Assembly (NCBI RefSeq): GCF_017813355.1
Contig: NZ_JAGIYZ010000012.1
Coordinates: 1-64,000 of the forward strand
Origin: Roseomonas nitratireducens
Lineage (GTDB): Bacteria > Pseudomonadota > Alphaproteobacteria > Acetobacterales > Acetobacteraceae
Direction: 5' to 3'
Length of the DNA: 64,000 nt
Positions 33,425-42,109 of this stretch are shown piece by piece. Position 1 is the stretch's first letter, and every line of letters begins with the position of its first letter. Under the pieces are notes generated by a model. It had not been told where the DNA came from and ran no database searches. It saw only the letters and a program-made list of their open reading frames with translations. The translations under genes were made by a program, and so were the position numbers.

Positions 33425-34177
33425 TCAATGGCTGGAGCGCAGCGTTCCGCCATCCACATGAATGACCTGGCCGGTGATGTAGCGGGCGAGCGGCGAACAG
33501 AGGAAGGCGACGAGCACCGCAAGGTCGCGCGGCTGCCCGATATAGCCCACGGGCACTTCCTTTTCCGCCCAGGCGCGGCGGGCTTCGTCGCTGGTCAGCA
33601 CGCGGGCGTCGATCTGTTCGGACCGGATGCGCCCGGGCGGGACGCAGTTCACCGTGATGCCGTCGCGGCCCAGCACGCGCGACAGCGCCTTCGACCAGAT
33701 GTGGACCGCGCCGTTGGGGGCGTTGGCGGGGTTGATGGAAAAGGGCTCGTCGGTGCCGGTCAGGCTGACGATGCGGCCCCATTGGTTGGCCTGCATGGCG
33801 GGGATAAGCGCGTGGGTGATGCGGCGCCCGGCCTCGAAGTTCAGCAGCATCGCTTCCTGCCAGACCTCGTCCGCGCCGAGGTCCGGCTGCGGGCGCGACC
33901 CGCCTGCATTGTTCACGAGGATGTCGAGCCGTCCGAAATGGCCGAGCACCGCGTCGCGGATGCGCGGGGCGGCGTCCGGCGCCGTGATGTCCTGCTCGAT
34001 CACGAAGGGCGTGGCGGAGGCGGGCAGTTCGCGCGCGAAATCCTCCAGCAGGTGCCGCCGGCGCGCGAGGATGGCGAGGCGGCAGCCCTCGGCCGCGAGT
34101 TCCTGCGCGATGGCGCGCCCGAGCCCGGCCGAGGCGCCGGTGACGAGGGCGATCTTGCCGGTGAGTTGCAGGTCCAT
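33425..34177 (-). CDS. SDR oxidoreductase with His in place of the catalytic Tyr
   Basis: 250 residues. Classical SDR layout: cofactor motif TGASAGLGRA (14-23), VNNAGG (about 88), the Ser-bearing strand IVSLTGTDE, and a C-terminal ITGQVIHVDGG. The active-site segment reads GAVHIWSKALS: the usual Y-x-x-x-K is H-x-x-x-K. The PPGRIRSEQI loop after the fifth strand is also unusual and suggests a subfamily rather than a random mutation. Substrate unknown; enzyme activity is uncertain. It lies directly downstream (same strand) of repeat array 3. Confidence 0.85.
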   Translation of the reverse strand: MDLQLTGKIALVTGASAGLGRAIAQELAAEGCRLAILARRRHLLEDFARELPASATPFVIEQDITAPDAAPRIRDAVLGHFGRLDILVNNAGGSRPQPDLGADEVWQEAMLLNFEAGRRITHALIPAMQANQWGRIVSLTGTDEPFSINPANAPNGAVHIWSKALSRVLGRDGITVNCVPPGRIRSEQIDARVLTSDEARRAWAEKEVPVGYIGQPRDLAVLVAFLCSPLARYITGQVIHVDGGTLRSSH

Positions 34178-34252
34178 GGCGTGCTCCGCGGTGTGACAAG
34201 CGCAGCGTGCCACGGCCGGCGGCGGGGGGCGATGGCGCCCCACAAGGACGGG

Positions 34253-34654
34253 CGGATCGAGGCAAAGCCTGGATCCGGGAGCGCAAGGCGCGACCGCGCC
34301 CAACCCGCCAGCGGCGGCCCGCGCAACAGCCCACGGCGCGCAAGCCAAGCGCGCGAATGCGCGCGTCGGCGCTTGAGGCACAGAAAAAACGGATCGAGGC
34401 CAAGCCTCGATCCGGGAGCGCGAATGCACGACCGCGCCCAACCCACCCGTCGCGCCCCGCGCAACAGCCCACGGCGTGCAAGCCAAGCGCGCGAATGCGC
34501 GCGCAGGCGCCTGAGGCACAGAAAAAACGGATCGAGGCAAAGCCTCGATCCGCGAGCGCAAAGCGCGACCGCGCCCAGACCGTCAGCCGCCGCCGACGCA
34601 ACAGCGCACGGCGCGAAAGCCAAGCCGCCGGATGGCGGCGCCGGCGCTTGAGGT
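34253..34654 (-). repeat. Hairpin repeat array 3 (three units, inverted)
   Basis: Same family as arrays 1 and 2 but on the reverse strand. The shared gaccgcgcc box recurs at 34292, 34430 and 34567 (spacing 138 and 137). H1 hairpins lie at 34253-34277 (one mismatch), 34390-34414 and 34528-34552. Their stem is cggatcgaggc/gcctcgatccg, one base pair different from arrays 1 and 2 with pairing kept. Read on the reverse strand, the latter two are followed by six T residues, a good intrinsic-terminator form. The array begins 9 bp after the CBS gene stop. The H2 hairpin is gcgcgc-gaat-gcgcgc in two units and gccgcc-ggat-ggcggc in one. Confidence 0.93.
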
Positions 34655-34662
34655 CAATAAAA

Positions 34663-35094
34663 CTACGCCGCCGTCACGAACGCACGCAGGTTCTCCGCCT
34701 CCTGCTCCGCCTCGGCGATGCGCGCCTTCACCAGGTCCCCGATCGAGACCATGCCGGCGAGGCGCCCGCCTTCCATCACCGGCAGGTGGCGGCAGCGATG
34801 GTTGGTCATCAGGGCAAGCGCCTCGGCCACGCTCGTTTCGGGTGTCGCGGTGACGAGATCGGCGGTCATCAATTCGCGCGCGGTGTGGGCGAGCGCGGGC
34901 GTACCCTCCCGCGCCAGCGCGCGGACGATGTCGCGCTCGCTGACGATGCCGAGGACGTTGCCGTCCCCGTCGCGCACCAGCGCGGCGCCGATGCGATGCG
35001 TGGCCAGGGCGCGCGCGATCGACGTCGCATCCTCCCCCGGTCCGACCGAGAAGACGTCGGCGCCCTTGCCCTGCAGGATGGACTTGATCGTCAT
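34663..35094 (-). CDS. Tandem CBS-domain protein
   Basis: 143 residues comprising two CBS modules: the first about 15-65 (ATSIARALATHRIGAALVRD...GIVSERDIVRAL), the second about 80-130 (TPETSVAEALALMTNHRCRHLPVMEGGRLAGMVSIGDLVK split by a loop). A Bateman pair of this size usually senses adenine nucleotides or S-adenosylmethionine. No catalytic domain is attached. The opening (IKSILQGKG) is typical of the standalone alphaproteobacterial group. The stop is followed at once by the T-rich terminators of repeat array 3. Confidence 0.92.
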   Translation of the reverse strand: MTIKSILQGKGADVFSVGPGEDATSIARALATHRIGAALVRDGDGNVLGIVSERDIVRALAREGTPALAHTARELMTADLVTATPETSVAEALALMTNHRCRHLPVMEGGRLAGMVSIGDLVKARIAEAEQEAENLRAFVTAA

Positions 35095-35261
35095 CGCCAA
35101 ACCCCCTGTTCGTGCGCCGCCGGCCGAAGGGCTGGCGGGGCGCGGCTCCGGGGCGCCGGGCGGCGGATCAGGAAGGCGGCCCGGCATCCCTGCCCGCGCA
35201 ACCATCGCGCGAGCATGACAGGCGGGGTCCGCCGCGCGCAAGCGGTCGCTTCGCGCCTGCG

Positions 35262-37028
35262 TCAATGCGCCGGCGCGGCACCGCCGGCGAGCTGCGTGCG
35301 CACCAGTTCCGCGAAGCGCCCATCCTGCGCGACCAGCGTCGCGAAGGGCCCGCGCTCGGCCACCTGGCCGCCGTCGAAGACCATGATCTCGTCGGCCTCC
35401 CGCACCGTGGACAGGCGATGGGCGATGATGAAGGTGGTGCGCCCGGCCATCAGCCGCCCCAGCGCCTTCTGCACGCGCGCTTCCGTCGCCGCGTCCAGCG
35501 CGCTCGTCGCCTCGTCCAGGATCAGCACCGGCGGGTTCTTGATCAGCGCGCGGGCGATGGCCAGGCGCTGGCGCTGGCCGCCCGAAAGGTTCGACCCGCG
35601 TTCGCCCACGATGGTGTCGTAGCCCTGGGGCTGGCGAAGGATGAAGTCATGCGCCTCGGCCTGGCGGCAGGCATCCTCGATCTCGGCCTGGGTCGCGTCG
35701 GGGCGGCCGACCAGCAGGTTCTCGCGGATGGTGCGGCTGAACAGCATGGATTCCTGGAAGACCACGCCGATGTTGCGGCGGAGCGATTCCAGGCTGACCT
35801 GCCGCAGGTCGTGCCCATCCAGCGTGATGCGCCCCTCCACCGGGTCCCACAGCCGTTGCAGCAGCGCCATGGCGGTGGATTTCCCAGCGCCGGTCTGGCC
35901 GACCAGCGCGATGGTCTGCCCGGGTGCGGCGGCGAAGGACACGTCGCGCAGGATGGCCGGGCCGCCGGGATAGGCGAAGCCCACGCCCTCGAACGCCACC
36001 TCGCCCTTGGCGCGGCCGACATCGATGGCGTCCGGCGCCTCGGGCACGCTCGAGCGCGCGTCGAGCACGCCGAACAGTTCCTCGATGCGCGGGGCGACGA
36101 AGACCATGTGGGAGACGAAGCCGACCGCGCCTTCCAGCCGCCCGATCATCAGCGTGGCGAAGCCCATGAAGGACACGATCTCGCCCACCGTCGCCTGGCC
36201 GCGCACATGCAGCACCGTGCCCAGCACGAAGATCGCGATGACGCACAGGGTCGACGCCGCGCGCGTCAGCACCGCCACCACCGCCCACCAGTTCAGCACC
36301 GGGAACTGGTGGTCCAGCACCTGGCGGACGATGTCGCCGAACATCCGCGCTTCGGAGTTCAGCCGGGTGAAGGACTGCACGACGACGACGTTGGACAGCG
36401 CATCCTGCGCATTGCCGGCAAGCCGCGAATGGAACTGTTCCACCTGCGACTGCGCCGCCTGGGTGCGGCGGATGACATAGGCGGAGACCACGGCGAAGAC
36501 GACGACGAGCCCCATCAGCAGCAGGCCCAGCCGCCAGTTCATCACCAGCGTCAGCGGCAGCAGCACGATCAGCGAGACGAAGGTGACGATGTGCTCGCGG
36601 AAGAAGCCCAGCCACAGGCCGAACAGGTTGTCCGTGCCCACCAGCATGATCTTCATCAGCCGGCCCGACTGCGTGTCCCCGTGGAAGGACAGCGGCAGGG
36701 CGAGCACGTGCTGGAAGTAGTCGTGCATCACCTTGAGCCGGTTGCGATGCGCCATGCGGTCGGCGAAGAGCCCGACCGCGACGTTGGCGGCGATGCCGCT
36801 CATGCCGACGATGCCCCAGACGATGAGCAGCGTCGCCGCCTCGGACCACAGCGCGGCGGACTCCATCCGGTCCGAGCGCGCCAGCAGGTCCACCACGCGG
36901 CCGAACAGGACGGGTTCGAGGAATTGCAGCCCCGCCATGGCAAGCGCGGCCACGGCAAGCCCGGCCGCCATCGGCCGGTCCGCGCCGAGCAGCCACAGCA
37001 CGCGCCCGTACAGCCTGAGGAACCCCAT
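35262..37028 (-). CDS. ndvA: NdvA/ChvA-type glucan ABC exporter
   Basis: 588 residues, the same length as rhizobial NdvA. The exporter membrane domain comes first: RLYGRVLWLLGADR opening, DNLFGLWLGFFREH, FPVLNWWAVVAVLTRAAST, VGEIVSFMGFATLMIGRLEG. These stretches match my memory of NdvA closely. The ATPase domain follows: Walker A GQTGAGKS near 375, Q-loop VVFQESMLF, signature LSGGQRQRLA, Walker B ILDEATSA, switch His in AHRLS. NdvA exports cyclic beta-1,2-glucan to the periplasm. No glucan synthase is in the window, so the substrate here is inference. Divergent from the first of three Bug genes. Confidence 0.85.
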   Translation of the reverse strand: MGFLRLYGRVLWLLGADRPMAAGLAVAALAMAGLQFLEPVLFGRVVDLLARSDRMESAALWSEAATLLIVWGIVGMSGIAANVAVGLFADRMAHRNRLKVMHDYFQHVLALPLSFHGDTQSGRLMKIMLVGTDNLFGLWLGFFREHIVTFVSLIVLLPLTLVMNWRLGLLLMGLVVVFAVVSAYVIRRTQAAQSQVEQFHSRLAGNAQDALSNVVVVQSFTRLNSEARMFGDIVRQVLDHQFPVLNWWAVVAVLTRAASTLCVIAIFVLGTVLHVRGQATVGEIVSFMGFATLMIGRLEGAVGFVSHMVFVAPRIEELFGVLDARSSVPEAPDAIDVGRAKGEVAFEGVGFAYPGGPAILRDVSFAAAPGQTIALVGQTGAGKSTAMALLQRLWDPVEGRITLDGHDLRQVSLESLRRNIGVVFQESMLFSRTIRENLLVGRPDATQAEIEDACRQAEAHDFILRQPQGYDTIVGERGSNLSGGQRQRLAIARALIKNPPVLILDEATSALDAATEARVQKALGRLMAGRTTFIIAHRLSTVREADEIMVFDGGQVAERGPFATLVAQDGRFAELVRTQLAGGAAPAH

Positions 37029-37185
37029 CGGCCCGAAACCCCCTGCCCCGCCGCCCCCGATGCGGCGCAGCGTAACGGCACCGCGCCCGGCGCGCGAGGT
37101 TGATCCCGCGGCGATGATTGCCCAGTTTGCTGGGATCGCGACAACGGACCCCGGCAAGGGGCCACTGGGGAGGACACACGCCGCC

Positions 37186-38175
37186 ATGATCGACCGTCGT
37201 TCCATGCTGGGCGGCATCGCCGCCGCCACACTGGGCAGCCCGGCCCTGGCCCAGGCCTGGCCGGCCCGGCCCATCCGCCTCGTCGTCGGCTTCCCGCCGG
37301 GCGGGACCACCGACCTGGCCGCCCGCGTCCTGATCGAGCCGCTGACCCAGCGCCTGGGCCAGAACGTCGTGGTCGAGAACCGCCCCGGCGGCGCGGGCGG
37401 GAACATCGGCGCCGACGTGGTCGCGAAGTCGGACCCGGATGGCTACACGCTGCTGATGCAGACCGTCTCCTCCGGGGCGATCAACCACGGGCTCTATGGC
37501 GCGCGCATGCCGCACCGGCCCGATGCGATGACCGCGGTCGCGCTGGTGGTGAAGGTGCCCAACGCCATCTTCGTGACCAACAGCCTGCCGCCGCGCACGC
37601 TGCGCGAGCTGGTGGACTACGCGAAGGCCCGGCCCGGTCGGCTCAACATCGGCTCCTCGGGCGTGGGCACCTCGCTGCACATGACGGGCGAGCTGCTGAA
37701 GCAGGCGGCGGGGATCGACCTGACGCACGTGCCCTTCCGGGGCGCGGGACCGATGCTGCAGGAGGTGATCGCCGGGCGGATCGAGGTGGCGGTGGACAAC
37801 CTGCCTTCGGTCATCGGCCACCTGCGCGAGGGGCGCCTGCGCCCCCTGGCGATGACGACGAATGTCCGGTCCCCCGCCCTGCCCGAGGTGCCGACCACGG
37901 CCGAGGCCGGCTTCCCGGCGGTCGAGGCGACCGCCTGGTTCGGCGTGACCGCGCCGGCGCGCACGCCGCGGGAGATCGTCGAGCGTATCGCCCGCGAGAT
38001 CAACGCCTGCCTCGCCGACGCGGCGGTGTGGCGGCGGCTCGAGGATCTCGGCGGGCTGAAGCCCGGCCTGACGCCCGACGGCCTGTCCAACCCCACGACC
38101 TTCCAGCGCTTCATCGACGAGGAGATCGTGAAGTGGGGCGAGGTCGTCCGGCGCGGCAACATCACGGTGGACTGA
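37186..38175 (+). CDS. Bug/TctC-type binding protein, first of three
   Basis: 329 residues. A signal peptide ends near ALAQ-AWP (about residue 23). Signature RLVVGFPPGGTTDLAARVL, then VVENRPGGAGGNIGAD, THVPFRGAGPM, VAVDNLPS and TAWFGVTAP. GGGGAGG lies 12-18 bp before ATG 37186. No tctA or tctB is nearby; it either serves permeases elsewhere or acts as a sensor ligand carrier, as some Bug proteins do. The three genes here are more alike to each other than to the TctC at 11366. Confidence 0.9.
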   Translation: MIDRRSMLGGIAAATLGSPALAQAWPARPIRLVVGFPPGGTTDLAARVLIEPLTQRLGQNVVVENRPGGAGGNIGADVVAKSDPDGYTLLMQTVSSGAINHGLYGARMPHRPDAMTAVALVVKVPNAIFVTNSLPPRTLRELVDYAKARPGRLNIGSSGVGTSLHMTGELLKQAAGIDLTHVPFRGAGPMLQEVIAGRIEVAVDNLPSVIGHLREGRLRPLAMTTNVRSPALPEVPTTAEAGFPAVEATAWFGVTAPARTPREIVERIAREINACLADAAVWRRLEDLGGLKPGLTPDGLSNPTTFQRFIDEEIVKWGEVVRRGNITVD

Positions 38176-38274
38176 CGCCCGCTCATTGCGGGTCGCGGCG
38201 CATGGTCTAGTCTCGCCGCGATGAACGAGCCGGGGAGCGGTCGCAACCCCGGCGGCATCGGGAAGGAAAACGTC

Positions 38275-39267
38275 ATGGCCCTGCTCCGCCGCCCCCTCCT
38301 GGGCGCGATCCCAGCGTTGCTCGCAGCGCCGCGCATCGCCGCGGCGCAGGGCTTCCCCACGCGGCCGATCCGCGTCGTCATCCCCTTCACGCCCGCCGGC
38401 ACGACGGACCTGGTGGGCCGCCTGACCGCCGAGATGCTCGGCCGGCGGATGGGCGCGCAGGTGGTGGTGGACAACCGGCCCGGCGCCTCGGGCAACGTCG
38501 CGGCCGAATTCGTCGCGCGCGGGGAGGCCGACGGCCACACTCTGCTGCTGACGACGATCGGCACGGGCGCGATCAACTTCGCCGTCTTCCGGGAGCGGAT
38601 GCCCTACAAGCCGGAGGACCTCGCGGCGGTGGCGCTGATGACGCGCGTGCCGAACGTGATGATGGCGGCCAACCGCACGACCATCCGCGGCATCCCCGAC
38701 CTGGTGCGGGAAGCGCGCGCGGCACCCGGGCGGCTCAACTACGGCACCGCGGGCATCGCGACCTCGCCGCATGTGGTGGTCGAGCAGCTGCGCCTGGCGA
38801 CCAACATCGACATCACGCACGTACCCTTCCGCGGATCGGCGCCGATGCTGACCGAGATGGTCGCCGAGCGGATCGAGCTCGGCATGGACAACATCCCTTC
38901 CGCCCTGCCCTTCATCCGGGACGGGAAGATCCGCGCCATCGGCGTCACCAGCGCGCGGCGCAACGCCTCGATGCCGGATGTGCCGACCATCGCGGAACAG
39001 GGCCTGCCGGGCTTCGAGGCGACGGCCTGGTTCGGGCTGCTCGCCCCGGCCGCCACGCCCGCGCCGATCGTGCAGCTGCTGGGGCGGGAACTGAACGCGG
39101 TCGCGCTCGACCCCGCCTTCCGGCAGCGGATGGAAGCGCTCGGCGCCGACCCGCCGGGGCTGACGGCCGATGGCGGCACCAGCCCCGAGACCTTCGCCGC
39201 CTTCCTGCGCGCGGAAGTGGCGAAATGGGCCGATGTGGTCACGCGCGCCAATGTCCGGGTGGAGTGA
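38275..39267 (+). CDS. Bug/TctC-type binding protein, second of three
   Basis: 330 residues from ATG 38275, chosen over the ATG at 38221 because GGGAAGGA precedes it and the signal peptide (ALLRRPLLGAIPALLAAPRIAAAQ) begins there. Family motifs: RVVIPFTPAGTTDLVG, VVDNRPGASGNVAAE, THVPFRGSAPM, LGMDNIPSALPF and TAWFGLLAP. A pocket change, VPFRGSAPM for VPFRGAGPM in its two neighbours, hints at a different ligand. It is separated from the first gene by 99 bp and from the third by 4 bp. Confidence 0.9.
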   Translation: MALLRRPLLGAIPALLAAPRIAAAQGFPTRPIRVVIPFTPAGTTDLVGRLTAEMLGRRMGAQVVVDNRPGASGNVAAEFVARGEADGHTLLLTTIGTGAINFAVFRERMPYKPEDLAAVALMTRVPNVMMAANRTTIRGIPDLVREARAAPGRLNYGTAGIATSPHVVVEQLRLATNIDITHVPFRGSAPMLTEMVAERIELGMDNIPSALPFIRDGKIRAIGVTSARRNASMPDVPTIAEQGLPGFEATAWFGLLAPAATPAPIVQLLGRELNAVALDPAFRQRMEALGADPPGLTADGGTSPETFAAFLRAEVAKWADVVTRANVRVE

Positions 39268-39271
39268 TCCG

Positions 39272-40291
39272 ATGCGCCTTGAACGTCGCGCGCTCAGCGC
39301 GCGCCTCGAACGTCGTTCCCTGATCGCCGGCCTCGCCGCCCTGCCGCTGGCGCGGCCCGCCTTCGCGCAGGGCGCGTGGCCCGTGCGGCCGGTCCGGCTG
39401 ATCATTCCCTTCCCGCCGGCCGGGACCACCGACATCACCGCGCGGCTCTTCGCCGAGCGCGTCTCGTCGCGCATCGGCCAGCCCGTGGTGGCGGAGAACC
39501 GCGCGGGGGCGACGGGCAACATCGGCGCCGAGGCGGTCGCGCGCGCCGAGCCGGATGGGTACACCTTCCTCACCTGCACCATCTCGACCGCGGCCATCAA
39601 CTACTCGCTCTGGGGCGCGCGGATGCCGGTGAAGCCGGAGGACCTCGCCGCGGTCGGGCTGCTGATCCGCGTGCCGAACGTGATCTTCGTCCCCGCATCC
39701 TCGCCGCACCGGACGGTGGCGGACCTCGTCGCCGCGGCGAAGGCGCAGCGCGGGCGGCTGACCTACGGCTCCTCGGGCTCGGGCGGGTCGCCGCACATGA
39801 CGATGGAGATGTTCAAGCTGCGGACGGAGACCGACATCACCCACGTGCCCTTCCGCGGCGCGGGGCCGATGCTGGTGGAATCGATCGCCGGGCGGCTCGA
39901 TGCGGGCTGCGACAACATGCCCTCCTGCATCGGGCATATCCGGGACGGGCGGCTGCGGGCGCTGGCGGTCACGTCGGACGTGCGCGCCTCCGCCCTGCGC
40001 GACGTGCCGACGCTGGCCGAAGCCGGCGTGCGGGACTTCGAGGCGACGGCCTGGTTCGGCATCCAGGCGCCGTCGCGCACGCCGCGCCCGATCATCGAGC
40101 GCATGGGGGCGGAGATCGATGCGATCGTGCGCGACCCGGCCTATATCGCGCGCATCGCCGAACTGGGCGGCAGCCCGCCCAACCTGACGCCGCAGGGCGG
40201 CAGCAGCCCGGCGGCCTTCGAGGCCTATATCCGCGCCGAGATCGCGAAATGGTCGGAAGTGGTGCGGGTGTCCGGCGCGACGGTGGACTGA
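39272..40291 (+). CDS. Bug/TctC-type binding protein, third of three
   Basis: 339 residues. The N-terminus before the signal core is long and basic (RLERRALSARLERRSLIAG), with cleavage near AFAQ-GAW. Motifs: RLIIPFPPAGTTDITARL, VVAENRAGATGNIGAE, THVPFRGAGPM, AGCDNMPSCIGH and TAWFGIQAP. It starts 4 bp after the second Bug gene, so the two are surely co-transcribed. It is convergent with the TRAP large permease gene, 16 bp apart. Ligand unknown. Confidence 0.9.
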   Translation: MRLERRALSARLERRSLIAGLAALPLARPAFAQGAWPVRPVRLIIPFPPAGTTDITARLFAERVSSRIGQPVVAENRAGATGNIGAEAVARAEPDGYTFLTCTISTAAINYSLWGARMPVKPEDLAAVGLLIRVPNVIFVPASSPHRTVADLVAAAKAQRGRLTYGSSGSGGSPHMTMEMFKLRTETDITHVPFRGAGPMLVESIAGRLDAGCDNMPSCIGHIRDGRLRALAVTSDVRASALRDVPTLAEAGVRDFEATAWFGIQAPSRTPRPIIERMGAEIDAIVRDPAYIARIAELGGSPPNLTPQGGSSPAAFEAYIRAEIAKWSEVVRVSGATVD

Positions 40292-40307
40292 CGGGCCGGC
40301 CCGGCCT

Positions 40308-41624
40308 TCACCACAGGCCGGGCAGCCACAGCGACAGTGCGGGCGCGAAGACGAGAATCACGATGCGCACCACGTCGGAGGCGACGAAGCCCATCACGCC
40401 GCGATAGGTCTCGCCCATCGGCACGTCCTTCGCCATGGCGTTGATGACGAACAGGTTCAGGCCGAAGGGCGGGGAGATCATCCCCACCTCCACGCTGACC
40501 AGCATCAGGATGCCGAACCAGACCAGCACCTGCTGCGGGTTCAGCCCGAAATCCAGCGCCAGCATCAGCGGCACGAAGATGGGCAGCGTCAGCAGTACCA
40601 TCGCCATGCTTTCCATGAAGCAGCCGAGGATGAAGTAGATCACCAGGATGGCGAGCAGGATCGCGATCGGCGGCACGTCGAGCCCCGCGATCGCCGAGGA
40701 CAGTTCCGCCGGCACGCGAGACAGGGCGAGCGCCGCCGAGAACAGTTCCGCGCCCAGCAGCATCAGGAAGATCATCGCGCTGGTCTCGGCGGTGGACAGC
40801 AGGCTGTCGCGCAGCCCTTCCCAGCGCATCCCGCCGAGCGTCACCGCAAGCACCCCGGTCGCCGCCGCGCCGACCGCCGCCCCCTCGGTCGCGCTGAACC
40901 AGCCGGCATACATGCCGGTGACGACGAGGACGAAGACGAGGATGACCGGCCAGACCTCCGCCGTGGGCTTCCACCGCCCGGCCCAGGGGATGCGTTCGGC
41001 CGGCGGCGCGGCGCCGGGATGCATGCGGGCATAGAGGTTGACCACCAGCATGTAGCCCACGGTCGCGAGCAGCCCGGGCAGCACGGCGGCGATGAACAGC
41101 ACGCCGATGCTCTGTTCGGTGTAGATCGCGTAGATCACCAGGATGACGGAAGGCGGGATGAGGATGCCGAGCGTCCCGCCCGCGGCGAGCGTGCCGGTGG
41201 CGAGCGCCGGCGAATAGCCGTGCCGGCGCATCTCCGGCCCCGCCACCTGGCTCATTGTCGCGGCGGTGGCGAGCGAGGACCCGCAGATCGCGCCGAAGGC
41301 CGCGCAGCCGCCCACCGTCGCGACGGCGAGCCCGCCCCGCCAATGCCCGAACCAGGCGCGCGCCGCGTTGAACAGCGCGCGGTTCAGCCCGCCCTTGGTG
41401 GCGAAATCCCCCATCAGCAGGAACAGCGGGATGACCGACAGCGTGTAGGAGGAGAACTTGCTGAACGGCATGCTGCGCAGGGTCGCCAGCAGCGGCGTCC
41501 AGCCGGCGATGGCCGCGTAGCCGATGCCGCCGACCAGCAGCATCGCAGCACCCACGGGCATGCGCAGCCCGATCAGCCCCAGCGTCGCGACGAACATCGC
41601 GATGCCGATGTCGAAGCCGCTCAT
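40308..41624 (-). CDS. dctM: TRAP transporter large permease DctM
   Basis: 438 residues with about twelve membrane segments. Landmarks: FGAICGSSLATAATMSQVAGPEM (about 113-135), GTLGILIPPSVILVIYAIY (about 152-170), GCFMESMAMVLLTLP (about 335) and GMISPPFGLNLFVINAM (about 377). The ATG at 41624 overlaps the dctQ stop (ATGA). It ends a dctP-dctQ-dctM operon on the reverse strand. It is distinct from the DctM at 20241 and that at 59229; the three systems are not recent copies of each other. Confidence 0.95.
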   Translation of the reverse strand: MSGFDIGIAMFVATLGLIGLRMPVGAAMLLVGGIGYAAIAGWTPLLATLRSMPFSKFSSYTLSVIPLFLLMGDFATKGGLNRALFNAARAWFGHWRGGLAVATVGGCAAFGAICGSSLATAATMSQVAGPEMRRHGYSPALATGTLAAGGTLGILIPPSVILVIYAIYTEQSIGVLFIAAVLPGLLATVGYMLVVNLYARMHPGAAPPAERIPWAGRWKPTAEVWPVILVFVLVVTGMYAGWFSATEGAAVGAAATGVLAVTLGGMRWEGLRDSLLSTAETSAMIFLMLLGAELFSAALALSRVPAELSSAIAGLDVPPIAILLAILVIYFILGCFMESMAMVLLTLPIFVPLMLALDFGLNPQQVLVWFGILMLVSVEVGMISPPFGLNLFVINAMAKDVPMGETYRGVMGFVASDVVRIVILVFAPALSLWLPGLW

Positions 41625-42109
41625 GCCGCGCGCCTGGCTTCGCCGAAGCGCTCGGCCGCGACGAACAGCGCCGTCACGGTCCACAGCGCGAGCCCGACCG
41701 CCGCCCCCGCATAGCCCCACCAATACGGCAGTTCGAGGAACATGCTGGCCCTTTCGCGGTCCCATTGCCCATAGGCGCCGTCGGCGATCTGCACCGCGAG
41801 AACGGTCGCGACCAGCGCCACCGCCGCGCGCATCAGCGCATCGAGCCAGGCCACGCCGCGCGCCGGCATGCGCGCCGTGAAGACATCGACGATGACGTGC
41901 CCGCCGCGCATCTCCGCCCAGGGCAGCGCGAGCGCGATCGCCACGCCGAGGCACAGCTCCACCACCTCGCTGTCGCCCAGGATCGGCTTGCCCAGCAGCC
42001 CGCCAACGACGGAGGCGCAGGTCACGCCGACCGCGACCAGCAGCAGCAGGCCGCCGAACAGCGCCGATGCGCGGGAGATCGCGGTCAGCGCCTCGCGCAG
42101 CGCGCTCAT
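41621..42109 (-). CDS. dctQ: TRAP transporter small permease DctQ
   Basis: 162 residues, four membrane segments (about 15-38, 50-68, 88-108, 128-148). Family core VVGGLLGKPILGDSEVVELCLGVAIALALPWAEMRGGHVIVDVF in outline, with the short loop MRGGHVIVDV corresponding to the R--H-RVD element. Overlaps dctP upstream and dctM downstream by ATGA at both ends, so all three cistrons are translationally linked. Confidence 0.9.
   Translation of the reverse strand: MSALREALTAISRASALFGGLLLLVAVGVTCASVVGGLLGKPILGDSEVVELCLGVAIALALPWAEMRGGHVIVDVFTARMPARGVAWLDALMRAAVALVATVLAVQIADGAYGQWDRERASMFLELPYWWGYAGAAVGLALWTVTALFVAAERFGEARRAA

Noticed and set aside
35647-39600. A reverse-strand frame of about 1300 codons across the NdvA-like and Bug genes
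   Set aside because: No domain character. It crosses two oppositely oriented gene sets that have clear family motifs.
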